Positions 8,222 to 17,466 of a stretch of 64,000 nucleotides of DNA are shown here, piece after piece. Under the pieces are notes generated by a model. It had not been told where the DNA came from, made no database searches, and saw nothing but the letters and a program-made list of their open reading frames with translations. The position numbers and the translations under genes are program-made. The stretch comes from JAEUIG01 sp046349775. GTDB lineage: Bacteria > Planctomycetota > Planctomycetia > Planctomycetales > Planctomycetaceae. Every line of letters begins with the position of its first letter. The first letter of the stretch is position 1. The stretch spans positions 94,649-158,648 of the forward strand of contig JAXMBS010000003.1 in NCBI GenBank assembly GCA_046349775.1. The letters run 5' to 3'.

Positions 8222-8932
8222 TCATTTTGGCGAGCGGAATTCGGCACACCGCGTCCAGAGTCGTTCGAACACTTGCTGGAACTGCGCAAGCACTGCGGGT
8301 TCCGACGTGCTGAGCATGTTCTCCTCGTTGTACTCGGCGGCGGAGCGGGTCCAGTTATAGCTGCCGGTCACAAGCGTACGGCGATCGAAAATCGCGAACT
8401 TATGGTGCATGTGGTATTCGGTCGCGTCGACGCGCGTCGCAATGCCGGCGGCGCTGAGCCGCGCGGCATCGGAGCCGACATCGAAGGCCTTTTCATTGTC
8501 CGTCAGGACGCGAAGGACGATCCCGCGTTCGTGCGCGGCGAGGATCTCGTCAGAAATGCGGTCGTCGGTGATCGTGAACACACATACGTCGACGGTCGAT
8601 TTCGCTTGCTGAAACAACCCGCGAATCCGCCGGACGCAGGCGTCGCCGGGACTGAAGCAGGCTTCGGCAGGAGATGCGGGGGCGTCGCTGCGAGCCGCAG
8701 ACGCGACCGCGGCAATCACGTCTTCGAGCCAGGTCAGAATCGCCGCTGAAGGAGCACCGTCGGCGAGGGCCTGCTGCGCGACTTCAAACGCCGAGCGGCG
8801 GTAGGCGCCCAGAAGCTGCACGTCGGGAGACAGATCGGCCAGCTTTGCAGACAGGGCGCGGCTCTCGGTGCGAGACACGCGCTGATCCGCAATGGTCTGC
8901 AGCAGAATCTGACGGAATTCGGCGGGGTTCAC
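8222..8932 (-). CDS. Phospholipase D-like nuclease/transferase with single HKD motif
   Basis: A 236-residue protein. The N-terminal 90 residues are helical and unassigned. The C-terminal part is a PLD-like domain with one catalytic motif, HHKFAIFDRRTLVTGSYNW near residues 181-199 (H-x-K-x4-D), followed by EYNEEN. Single-HKD members such as Nuc endonuclease and mitochondrial PLD6 act as dimers on nucleic acid or cardiolipin. No signal peptide is seen, so it is probably cytoplasmic, and nuclease activity is the better guess. Palindromic repeats lie immediately downstream. The substrate is not determinable from sequence. Confidence 0.82.
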   Translation of the reverse strand: MNPAEFRQILLQTIADQRVSRTESRALSAKLADLSPDVQLLGAYRRSAFEVAQQALADGAPSAAILTWLEDVIAAVASAARSDAPASPAEACFSPGDACVRRIRGLFQQAKSTVDVCVFTITDDRISDEILAAHERGIVLRVLTDNEKAFDVGSDAARLSAAGIATRVDATEYHMHHKFAIFDRRTLVTGSYNWTRSAAEYNEENMLSTSEPAVLAQFQQVFERLWTRCAEFRSPK

Positions 8933-9083
8933 AATGGGGATGCTAACCCAAACGCCGCCCTACGGACACAGCGTTGGCCGGCGTCCCTGCAGGTTGCGAG
9001 GATCTTTCTGAGTTGGCGTGCGACGCGTCGAGATTCGTCCGCGACAATTCACGAACTCCGTCAGCGCGTGCGTCCTCAAAGTC

Positions 9084-10808
9084 TCACGGCCGCTTCGGGG
9101 CCGCGAATTTGCGCGGCGCCGCAGCGTCCGCAGGCTGATGTTTCGCTCGCCAGACCGCCGTGAGGACACGAATGTAGGCTTCGTCGAGCGTCGCGTTGAG
9201 GTGCAAGCCGTCTTCGGCCGCGATGACCTCGACATGCACCTGGTCACGGCCTCCCGCGAGCGCCGCCGACGCAATGCCGAGCCAGTGTGGTCGTTTGCCT
9301 TCAACGGCGACGCCGGCCTCCAGCCAGGGAGAGAGGCGGGCATCGAGCTGCAGCAACGGCGGTGCGGTGCGGGCTGCCACGGGTTCGCGCGCGAGCAGTT
9401 CCTGCAACCGGGCTTCACGGTCGAAGCCGCCCAGGGCCAGCCAGACGGCGTCACGTCCGGCGCCAAGATACAGTCCGACATCGGGACCGTAGAGCCATTC
9501 GTCCTGCTTGCGGATTTCCTGGAGCGTCACGCGATGCAGCGACACGCCGCCGGCTTCCACGGCGTTGAGTTCCAGATCGGCGACCGCCTCGGACTCAGCG
9601 ATCAGCGGCAGCAGCGTCTCCAGCGCCGACGCCATATCGGCGGCGTTCGCAATCCGTGTTCCGGCGAGCAGCAGCATGGCGCCGGGCTTGTCTCCCTGGA
9701 AGACGACCCCGCCATCGACCTGCCCGCCGTCGACGGTGGCGGTCATCACATCCAGGATTTGCCGAATAGGCTGGGCGGCCGGTCCGTTGATCGACCCGTC
9801 CTGTTGCATGCGGCGTTCAATGTTGCGGCGAAGCTGGGCGACGGCATCGGCGGCAAGTTGGCGAGTCTCGCCGCTTAAGGTCCAGGTCGTGGTGGCGGCA
9901 AAGGGCGCGTCAGCCGCGATGATTGACTGGAACTGTGTACCGTCGGCAGACACCGCCGAAACGGCCCTGGCGAGTTCGGTCTGCGGCGGAATGCTGACCG
10001 TGGCAGCCAGCTCGAGACGGCCGACGTCGCGCGGCCAGCGGATACTGATCGTGGCATGATCCATCTCGCGGAGCGCATGCTCGATGACCCACACGACGTC
10101 CGCCTGCAACCGTGAGCGGAGTCCGAATTCAGCGTCGGACTCCGACGATTTACGCTCGGCGTCGCGCCGGCCCTGTGCGTGCAGATCGTTGAGCGCCTTG
10201 TCGACCAGCGCGCGGGGTATCCCCGCCGTGTTGAGCGTCACGGCCAGATCGTCAGTGGCTTGTGGTTCGGTCAATTCGCCGAGCGCCGGCAGCGGAGCAG
10301 ACAATCGTTCGCGGTGCTGGGCGACGAACGCGTATCCGTCCTGCATGCGGATGAACAGGGATTTGTCGCCGCCGCGGAGGACCCACGAGTCGGGATCCGC
10401 ATCGCGCGTGAGCGTCAGATTGGGGATCGGCGCCAGCGACGCGAAGAGGTCGTCGAGGCTGCGGACCGGGAGGCAGACGATCAACTCCGGCTCCCGCGGG
10501 TGATCGGCCGAGAGATACACGAGCACGCCGAGCGTACGTTCGTGATCGAGGCCGTTGAGATTGTTGACGAACGTCAGGACCTGGCGCAGTTGCGCCCCGC
10601 GTTCGGGAACGCCGGCCGTCTCGAGCAGTCGCTGCGCGTTGTCGATCAGCGAGTCGGCGCTGCGCGCGGTCAGGACGAGCGCGGGCGGGGAGTCGGCGAC
10701 GGCAAGTTGCACCGTGGCGAGAACGATCGCGAATACCGCCTGCCAGGCGAATGGCGGCGACGGGATTTGGAGACGCTCGTTTTGACGCGTCAGCAGCGAT
10801 TGTGGCAT
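9084..10808 (-). CDS. Large exported protein of unknown function
   Basis: A 574-residue protein from the ATG at 10808; an upstream in-frame ATG at 10853 is less likely. It has a hydrophobic signal segment FAIVLATVQLAVADSPP near residues 27-43. The rest is soluble, Ala/Asp/Leu-rich, with no recognised catalytic motif. It resembles the planctomycete type of long periplasmic proteins that alternate beta strands with helices (for example VLRGGDKSLFIRMQDGYAF). The tail KFAAPKRP is basic. It is transcribed divergently from the aminotransferase. No function can be assigned. Confidence 0.7.
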   Translation of the reverse strand: MPQSLLTRQNERLQIPSPPFAWQAVFAIVLATVQLAVADSPPALVLTARSADSLIDNAQRLLETAGVPERGAQLRQVLTFVNNLNGLDHERTLGVLVYLSADHPREPELIVCLPVRSLDDLFASLAPIPNLTLTRDADPDSWVLRGGDKSLFIRMQDGYAFVAQHRERLSAPLPALGELTEPQATDDLAVTLNTAGIPRALVDKALNDLHAQGRRDAERKSSESDAEFGLRSRLQADVVWVIEHALREMDHATISIRWPRDVGRLELAATVSIPPQTELARAVSAVSADGTQFQSIIAADAPFAATTTWTLSGETRQLAADAVAQLRRNIERRMQQDGSINGPAAQPIRQILDVMTATVDGGQVDGGVVFQGDKPGAMLLLAGTRIANAADMASALETLLPLIAESEAVADLELNAVEAGGVSLHRVTLQEIRKQDEWLYGPDVGLYLGAGRDAVWLALGGFDREARLQELLAREPVAARTAPPLLQLDARLSPWLEAGVAVEGKRPHWLGIASAALAGGRDQVHVEVIAAEDGLHLNATLDEAYIRVLTAVWRAKHQPADAAAPRKFAAPKRP

Positions 10809-11061
10809 GGCGGAGATCAAGCTGCGGTGCACCGGGCCGGTCAGGATAATCACAGTACCCGCTCTGTGGGATGGAAGTTACAGGGAATTGCATGGGGAAA
10901 GTGGTTTGGCGCTCGGTCGTTTAGTGCCGGGCGGCCTGGACGTCGGGTGTGAGGTTGGCTGTTCGACGACAGCGAACTGGCACTGTGCAGCCGTGTCCGT
11001 CAGAATCGGCGTCAGCACATTTTGACCTCTGATTTCTGACCTCCGACCTCCGTCCTCTCCC

Positions 11062-12168
11062 ATGCCTGCCGACTGGATTGCTGAGCGTATGCGGCACATC
11101 GACGCCTCCGGGATCCGGAAGGTGTTCGATCTGGCCGCGAACATGCAGGATCCGATCAACCTCAGCATCGGGCAGCCGCATTTCGATACGCCGGAGCCGA
11201 TCAAGCAGGCCCTGTACCGCGCCGTCGCCGCAGGCCGCAACGCCTACAGCCAGACGCAGGGGATCAAGCCGCTGCTGGAAACGATTCAGAAATCGATCGA
11301 CGCCGAGTACGGCCACGCCGACCGCAAGGTCTTCATCACCAGCGGCACCAGCGGCGGACTGATGCTGGTGCTCAGCACGCTGGTGAACCCCGGCGACGAG
11401 GTAATTGCGTTCGATCCGTTTTTCGTGATGTACAAGCACCTGACCACGCTGGCCGGTGGCAAGACCGTGCTGGTGAGCACGTATCCGGATTTCCGCATCG
11501 ACGTCGACCAGGTCGCGGCGGCGATCACGCCCCGGACCAAGGCGATCCTGTTCAACAGTCCGGCGAACCCGACCGGCGCCGTAGCGTCGGAGGCGGAGGT
11601 CCGCGCGCTGGCGGAACTCGCCGCCGAAAAGAACGTCGCGCTGATCAGCGACGAGATCTATCGCGCGTTCTGCTACGACGCGCCGTTTGTGAGCCCGGCG
11701 AAGTACAACGACCGGACGATCGTGATCGACGGGTTCAGCAAGTCGCACTCCATGACCGGCTGGCGCGTCGGCTGGTGTCACGGCCCGCATGACGTGCTGC
11801 AGCAAATGATCAAATTGCAGCAGTTCACGTTCGTGTGCGCGCCACAACCGATGCAGTGGGCCGCTGTCGACGCCTGGGGCTACGACGTCTCCGACCGGGT
11901 GGCGGACTACAAGGCGAAGCGGGACTACATCCGCGGTGAATTGAGCCGGGATTACGAAATCCACGGCGCCGGCGGCGCATTCTACCTGTTCGTCAAAGCG
12001 CCCTGGGGGACCGGGACAGAGTTCGTCGCCGAAGCCATCAAACGCAACCTGCTGATCATTCCGGGGAATGTCTTCAGCGGGCAGGACACGCACTTCCGGA
12101 TTTCCTACGCGGCGAGCGACGATACGCTGCGCCGCGGCGTCGATGTCCTGCGCGGAATGGCGAAGTAG
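11062..12168 (+). CDS. Class I/II pyridoxal-phosphate aminotransferase
   Basis: A 368-residue fold-type I aminotransferase of the AspC/AatA group. Motifs include LSIGQPHFDTPEPI near residues 35-48, NSPANPTGAV near 170-179, SDEIYRAFCYD near 200-210, and the PLP-lysine segment SKSHSMTGWRVGW near 230-242. The C-terminal arginine region is DTHFRISYAAS. It likely transfers an amino group from an aspartate-, alanine- or aromatic-type amino acid to 2-oxoglutarate in the cytoplasm; the exact substrate is unclear. It is about 20-30 residues shorter than AspC. The region before the ATG contains repeated CTGACCTC-like units. Confidence 0.9.
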   Translation: MPADWIAERMRHIDASGIRKVFDLAANMQDPINLSIGQPHFDTPEPIKQALYRAVAAGRNAYSQTQGIKPLLETIQKSIDAEYGHADRKVFITSGTSGGLMLVLSTLVNPGDEVIAFDPFFVMYKHLTTLAGGKTVLVSTYPDFRIDVDQVAAAITPRTKAILFNSPANPTGAVASEAEVRALAELAAEKNVALISDEIYRAFCYDAPFVSPAKYNDRTIVIDGFSKSHSMTGWRVGWCHGPHDVLQQMIKLQQFTFVCAPQPMQWAAVDAWGYDVSDRVADYKAKRDYIRGELSRDYEIHGAGGAFYLFVKAPWGTGTEFVAEAIKRNLLIIPGNVFSGQDTHFRISYAASDDTLRRGVDVLRGMAK

Positions 12169-12200
12169 TTTTCGATTTCCGATCGGAAGGGACGACGCCC

Positions 12201-12226
12201 TGAGCCGGAAGCGTCAGCGCCCGGAG
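12201..12226. repeat. Dispersed repeat GAGCCGGAAGCGTCAGCGCCCGGAG, copy 1
   Basis: GAGCCGGAAGCGT followed by CAGCGCCCGGAGC lies between the convergent ends of the aminotransferase and CPBP genes. The outer CCGG/CCGG parts can form a small hairpin. A near-identical copy is at 51533-51562. Confidence 0.65.
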
Positions 12227-12241
12227 CCGATCGCAGTTCGC

Positions 12242-13243
12242 TCAGTTGGCGACCACCGACCAGACAAACGTCGTCGTGAAGCCGGCGATGGAACTGCCGG
12301 CGAACGCCTCGAACCAGCGGCTGTGCAGGACCAGCGACGCTCCGGGAAGCGGCGACGTCGCTGTGGCCGCCCGCTCACGTCGCGGACCGAGGAGCACGCC
12401 CGCGGCGACGACGTACAAGGCAGCCGCGGCGACGACCGCCGGAGAATCCGGAAGCCGCGCAAGCAGCGGATATTTCAGCATCGCCACGGCCAGCGCATTG
12501 TTGAGGAAGTGCAGCAGAATCGGAGACCAGAGGCTCCCCGTCCGCAGAAATGCATAGTGCAGAAAGAACGCCAGCGGCAGCGTCGCCACGGCGTGCGGCG
12601 GAAAACCGTGCACGCCGGCGAACAACACGCTGGTCAGCAGAACGCCGACAGGAACTCCCCAGCGGCGGAGCAGACCGGGACCGATCAGGCCGCGGAACAC
12701 GATTTCCTCGCCGAGTGCCGGACCGAGTGCGAGGGCCACCACTAGCACAAAAAACGGCGCCGCCGCGGTCTGGCTCGCGATCGATTCAAGCGAATTGGCG
12801 CGAGTCAGCGGTTCCAGAGCCGGAATATCCTGCACGAGCCGCTGCCACTGGTCGTGGGCCAACTCGTACAGCGCGCGCGACAGCACGGCCAATGGCGCCA
12901 CCGCCCCGATCGCCGGCAGCAGCGTGCGGCGCTCAGGACGACCAAGTTGCAGCTTCTCCCGCAGTGGCGCGCCGAGCCGCCAGCGCACGGCAGGAACGAT
13001 CAGGAACAAAGTGCCGAGCTGCGTCACACCGATCAACATGAAGTTGGAATCGAGGTTGAGATCGAGAAGCAGATTGAGAGCAGTCTGGCCGTCGGGGGGC
13101 CAGCCTTCGTACGCGGCCAGCAGCAGGACCAGGACGCACAGTGCGCCGGCGACTGCCTGGGCAACGACGTACAGCAGCGTCCAGCCGCAGGCTTCAAGCA
13201 GACCAGGACCGGGCGTGCGGGAGGGAGCCATCACGGTTGACAT
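12242..13243 (-). CDS. CPBP-family intramembrane metalloprotease
   Basis: A 333-residue integral membrane protein of the CAAX-protease/bacteriocin-processing (Abi, CPBP) family with about eight hydrophobic segments. Family motifs are all present: EEIVFRG near residue 195 (motif 1, Glu-Glu and Arg), VLFAGVHGF near 222-230 (motif 2, His), and LLHFLNNALA near 265 (motif 3, His/Asn). It probably cleaves a membrane peptide or prenylated substrate; the target is unknown. Start is ambiguous: ATG at 13243 (MSTVMAPSR) or at 13231 (MAPSRTPG); the frame continues to 13345 without a better start. Confidence 0.85.
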   Translation of the reverse strand: MSTVMAPSRTPGPGLLEACGWTLLYVVAQAVAGALCVLVLLLAAYEGWPPDGQTALNLLLDLNLDSNFMLIGVTQLGTLFLIVPAVRWRLGAPLREKLQLGRPERRTLLPAIGAVAPLAVLSRALYELAHDQWQRLVQDIPALEPLTRANSLESIASQTAAAPFFVLVVALALGPALGEEIVFRGLIGPGLLRRWGVPVGVLLTSVLFAGVHGFPPHAVATLPLAFFLHYAFLRTGSLWSPILLHFLNNALAVAMLKYPLLARLPDSPAVVAAAALYVVAAGVLLGPRRERAATATSPLPGASLVLHSRWFEAFAGSSIAGFTTTFVWSVVAN

Positions 13244-13479
13244 CAAGTCTCGTCGAAGTTGAACCCGCGTGCACAGTCCGTGGACGGACGTGTCTCTCAG
13301 CGACCCGCAGGATTCATCTTGCCGTCGAGTGACCCCGGAATGCAAGAGCGGAATTTGAGTGACGAGGGGAGTGAATGTTCGGTGGCGACTGACGAAGCTT
13401 GGCCCGCGACGATAGCCTGAGGCCAGCCAAACTTTGTCGATCTGGCGGAGCTTTTCGTGGGCTGTGGTAGAATGTGGGG

Positions 13480-13818
13480 ATGCCGAATATCAGCGAGGAG
13501 TCCGTCACGCGCGCCCAGCGGCAATGCGTCGCGACAGGTCCGGCGCGAGAAGCGACGATCCAGCGACCCCCTCGAAAACGCTTCGCAGTCTGGGCGACGG
13601 GGATCGTCGTCGGCGCGGCCCTCTACGCCGCGGCCTTTCCCTTCGTCACAGTCGGCAGCTTTTATGTGTCGTGGGCAGCGCCGGTGCTCGCCATCGTGTA
13701 CTCGCCCCTCGTCGTGTATGTGCGGGCGGAACTACCGGGATCGACGGCCTACCGGTCCTACCACGAGTGGGTCCAAGTCAAGCGCACGTCATTCGTCCGA
13801 CGGTATCCGCCGCCCTGA
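13480..13818 (+). CDS. Small membrane protein, unknown
   Basis: A 112-residue protein with a basic N-terminal 30 residues and two hydrophobic segments, FAVWATGIVVGAALYAAAF and WAAPVLAIVYSPLVVYV, then a short polar tail. No family recognised. It lies 11 bp upstream of the BatA-like gene on the same strand, so it may be co-transcribed. The ATG at 13480 follows GTGGGG; a GTG at 13474 is also in frame. Confidence 0.6.
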   Translation: MPNISEESVTRAQRQCVATGPAREATIQRPPRKRFAVWATGIVVGAALYAAAFPFVTVGSFYVSWAAPVLAIVYSPLVVYVRAELPGSTAYRSYHEWVQVKRTSFVRRYPPP

Positions 13819-13829
13819 AGGAATTCGCG

Positions 13830-15954
13830 ATGAGCTTTCTGACACCGCTCTATCTGCTCGGCGCGCTGGCGGTCGCTCTGCCGATCCTCGCGCACCTCAT
13901 CCGCCGCACGCCGCCGCGGCGGCGCGAATTCTCCAGCGTGATGTTGCTGGAGCCTTCGCTGCCGCGCGTCACGCGGCGCAGCCGGATTGAGCACTGGTTG
14001 CTGTTGTGTTTGCGCGCATTGGTGATCGGACTGCTGGCCGTGGCCTTCGCGCGTCCGCTGTGGCGGACGCAGGTCATCGCAGACGAACTGACCACGGGCC
14101 GCTGGGTGGCCGTGCTCCTCGATACCAGCGGCAGCATGCGCCGCGGCGAACTGTGGGACGAGGCGCAGCGGCGGTTGGAACAAGTGCTGAAGGCTTACGG
14201 GCCTGCTGACCGGGTCGGAGTGTTCACGTTCGATCGCGCGCCGGCACTCGTATGGAGTTGGGACGCGTGGCACGCGCAGGACCCGGCACAGCGTCCAGCC
14301 GTAGTGTCCGCGGCTCTTCGCGACACGACGCCGGGTTGGGGCGAAACGAACCTGGCGCAGGCGCTGCTGACGGCGGCCGAAACCCTCGACAACGAATCGA
14401 GCCGCGCGCGCCAAAGCCGAGCGCGGAGATTGTCGTCATCACCGACTTTCAGTCGGGGAGCCGGCTCGATGCGCTGCAGGGTTATGCGTGGCCGGAAGGA
14501 ATTCCCGTCCGCGTGGAACGGATCGGGTCTGACGCGTCGCCGAACAACGCCGCCGCCCAGCCGGCCGCATCAACCGATGGAACAGTGCGGGTCCGCGTGA
14601 CAAACGCCAACGGCGCACCGCGGAGACGTTCCAGTTGCGCTGGGATGCCCCCGAAGCGCCGGCGGCCACCGCCACCGCAGGCGGGAGCAACGACCCGCCA
14701 TCCCCTGCGACGCCGACAGACTTCGTCGTTCCCGCCGGTCAAAGCCGGATCGTCCGGGCTCCCCCGGCGCCGGCAGGCGCGGCAACAGGAACACTGCTGC
14801 TGGTCGGAGACGATCAGCCGTTTGACAACCGGTGCTTCGTCGCAGTGCCGCAGGCCCAGCAGGCGACGATTGCGTGCGTTGGCCGCGATGACCCGGCCGA
14901 TCCGGCCGGGCAGCGGTTCTACGTCGCGCCGTTATTCTCCGACACCCCGCAGCGGCATGTCGAGATCATCGATTGGAACGTGGACCAGACGGATCTGCCC
15001 ATGTCCGCTGCGCCGATCCGGCTCGTGCTGCTTTTGGATCGACCCGTCGCGGGTCAATTGCCGGCGCTACAGAAGTACGTCCAGGCGGGCGGAGTGTTGA
15101 TTCAGGTGCTGCGGACCTCTGAAGCGGCGGCCGACCTCGCCGCGCTGGCGGACATCAACTCGCTCACGGCCGCCGAAGCCGGTGTACAGGGCTTCTCGCT
15201 GCTGACGGACATCGATTTCGGTCACCCGGCGCTGACGGCGTTCGCCGACCCGAAGTTTTCGGACTTCACGACGCTGCATTTCTGGAAGCATCGCCGGCTC
15301 GACGTGACCGGCCTGGCCAACCTGCGGGTGCTGGCGCGATTTGATGACGGCGACGTGGCGATCGGCGAACTGCCGGTCGGAGCCGGACGGATCGTGTGCT
15401 TCACGTCGGGTTGGAGCCGTGCCGACAGTCAACTGGCGATCTGGTCCAAGTTCGTCCCGCTGATGAACGCGCTGTTCGAGAGCACGCTGCGTCCGGCGGC
15501 CGAGCATCAGCGGCTCGTTGTCGGCGACTTGTTGCCCTGGCAGCGATTCGCAACCGGGGAGATACCCCGGTGGATACTGACTGCACCGGACGGGACAACG
15601 GCGACCTTGAGCGATTCGGCCGTTGAGAAGCGGGCCGAGCAGCCGGGGTTCTACCAATTGTCGCGGGATGCAGGTGACGCGCCGGTCGCCGTCTGGGCCG
15701 TCAACATGCCTCCGAGCGAGTCGGACACGACGCCACTGGCGCTGGAACAACTGGAAGCACTCGGGGTCGGCGTCCAGCAGACAGTAGCGGAGTCGCCGCA
15801 GGCGCCGGTCTCAGCGGAAACGCGCAAAAACATCGCCAACGCAGAACTGGAACAGCGGCAACGGCTGTGGCGTTGGGCGCTCGTGGCGGCACTGGGGCTC
15901 CTGGCGGCCGAGACGGTGCTGGCCTGGCGGCTGTCGCGGAGGACCGCCACATAG
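13830..15954 (+). pseudogene. BatA-like VWA-domain membrane protein, two frameshifts
   Basis: Starts ATG at 13830 after GAAGGA. The first part is the typical BatA N-terminal domain (MSFLTPLYLLGALAVALPI, then LIRRTPPRRREFSSVMLLE), a second membrane segment, and a VWA domain with the MIDAS motif DTSGSMRRGE. The frame shifts near 14403-14412 within a CGCGCG run (continuing PKPSAEIVVITDFQSG) and again near 14615-14623 (continuing ETFQLRWDAPEAP). It then stays open to the stop at 15954, including a last transmembrane helix LVAALGLLAAETVLAW. Both shifts equal one missing base. The assembled product would be about 708 residues. Conserved sequence on both sides of each shift suggests assembly error. 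BatA proteins often work with MoxR ATPase and DUF58 partners; a DUF58 gene lies at 41.9-43.2 kb. Confidence 0.85.
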
Positions 15955-15967
15955 CACCAGCGTCCTC

Positions 15968-16528
15968 TCAAATCGCTTCCACCATCGTGCCGTCGACCTC
16001 GATCGAGGCGGCGCGCTGGATGAACTGGACCTGCAGGACGAATTTGAGCCCGCGCTTGTTGCGGACCACGTGTCCGGACATCCCAGCCAGCGGCCCGCGG
16101 ACGATCCGGGCCGGCATGCCGGTTTCCAGTTTCTCTTCCGGCGTGATCGGCGCGCCGGAATCGATCAGGCGCCGCACATCGCGGAGCTGCGCCACGAACG
16201 TGTTTTGCTCGACGACGCGGATCGGACTGACGACCTCACGGGCGGTCGACGAGAACTCAAACGCCGCGTCGTCCCCGCAGACAAACACGTAGCCGGGGAA
16301 GACGGGCACGCGCGAAGTAACAATCCGCCGCTGATAGGTCTTGCGGAGCTCATGCTGCGGGAGGTAGTAACCGACGCGGCGGGCCAGCAGCTTGCGGGCC
16401 AGCATTTTCTCCGAGCGCGGCCGGACGTGTACAGCCCACCAGTGAGGCGCGGACGCCGGTCCGTCGACCAGTTCCCGGTCGAGGAGATTCTCCGGCCAGA
16501 GCGGCGGCTCCCAGTCCAGGATCGGCAT
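15968..16528 (-). CDS. NusG-family antitermination paralogue (UpxY/RfaH type)
   Basis: A 186-residue protein with an NGN domain (WWAVHVRPRSEKMLARKLL, then YLPQHELRKTYQ and PVFPGYVFVCGD) and a C-terminal KOW domain (GMPARIVRGPLAGMSGHVV). Housekeeping NusG lies beside secE and ribosomal genes, which are absent here. This one lies near a Wza-like gene, as specialised NusG paralogues that control exopolysaccharide operons do. It would bind RNA polymerase and suppress pausing or termination. No ops or JUMPstart element was found, so its target is inferred from context only. Its stop is 11 bp from the convergent BatA-like gene. Confidence 0.85.
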   Translation of the reverse strand: MPILDWEPPLWPENLLDRELVDGPASAPHWWAVHVRPRSEKMLARKLLARRVGYYLPQHELRKTYQRRIVTSRVPVFPGYVFVCGDDAAFEFSSTAREVVSPIRVVEQNTFVAQLRDVRRLIDSGAPITPEEKLETGMPARIVRGPLAGMSGHVVRNKRGLKFVLQVQFIQRAASIEVDGTMVEAI

Positions 16529-16705
16529 CGAGACAGTGCTTTCAGAAAATCGTGGGCGACGCGACGGGGTCGGTTGCCGTTCTCGTAGAGAGCGCCGGAC
16601 GGAGGCGTCGGCGATCCCGTGTCGTTGCGTGGAGACTCGAACTGTTCTGGTAACCGGTCCGAAGATCCTGGATTCGTCGGTGGCCGGCCTGACGCTGTTG
16701 TCGAT

Positions 16706-17137
16706 TCAAAAAACGACGGTGTCGCTGTTGCCGGATATCCTTCCGGTATCGGCGGCCCGCTGCACGGTCTCCAGAATCCGCACCTGCTGCTGCAGGCGAC
16801 GGATCATTCCGATCAACTGCTGAACGTCCTTGCGGATGGCTCGGGGGCACTTCCCCTCGGCCGCGTGACGCTCGATGACGGACAGCCGATCGACCGGATG
16901 CTGTGCCAACCGGGCCGGGTTGCCGGATTGGGGTAGTTCCGGGCATTGCAGGTCACGCACCCGTCCGGACCAGCCGCAATGAATGCACTGACACGCGGAA
17001 TCGTCGCTCCAGTAGGAATCGAGGGCGCCGGCGTCCAACACCTCCACGACCTCGCCGTCGCGAAAGGTGCACGCAACCTCCCCCGCGAAGACGATTCCCA
17101 GCTTGAGCCGCGTGCATTCGCAACGTGGGCACCGCAT
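16706..17137 (-). CDS. Zinc-ribbon / coiled-coil protein ending DTVVF
   Basis: A 143-residue protein with CPRC (residues 3-6) and CIHC (about residues 51-54), making a four-Cys zinc ribbon over the first 60 residues, then a Pro-containing linker and a short coiled coil (RKDVQQLIGMIRRLQQQV). The last residues are SGNSDTVVF. The same final five residues end the divergently encoded coiled-coil protein at 17467-17682, where they also follow a Gln/Leu-rich helix. The codons differ between the two. No family recognised. The tail may be a binding or sorting tag; that is inference. Confidence 0.65.
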   Translation of the reverse strand: MRCPRCECTRLKLGIVFAGEVACTFRDGEVVEVLDAGALDSYWSDDSACQCIHCGWSGRVRDLQCPELPQSGNPARLAQHPVDRLSVIERHAAEGKCPRAIRKDVQQLIGMIRRLQQQVRILETVQRAADTGRISGNSDTVVF

Positions 17138-17466
17138 CAGTGCAAACCCCAGGGTCTGGAGCCAATCCGTGGCTTTTGCCCGTCTGGAAAGATTGTCGTC
17201 CCGACAGGCCGGATGTCAACAGCGGTTTCAGTTCCAAGGGGGCATTTGAAGACATCGACGGCGGCATAACAAGTGTGCGCTTTCGCACTTGCGTCCACGT
17301 CGCCGGTCGGAAAGACTGGTGCACACAGGCCCCCGAGGGAGCCACGCAGCACGGCAGCGGTCGCCGCAGACAAGGCCGGATCCTTTCACCAGGATCCGGA
17401 TTTTCGACAGTCGCTGACCGACCGGCCGCAGCCAACCAGGATCGCAGTGGCAATGGAGAGACGCTG
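17138..17466. promoter_or_regulatory. Divergent intergenic region with 9-bp inverted repeat
   Basis: Separates the two DTVVF-tailed genes. It holds a perfect inverted repeat CCGGATCCT (17376-17384) and AGGATCCGG (17391-17399) with loop TTCACC, 67 bp upstream of the rightward gene, and an imperfect AAGTGTGCG/CGCACTT repeat near 17271. These could be an operator or an RNA hairpin. There is no T tract, so a terminator is unlikely. Confidence 0.45.
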
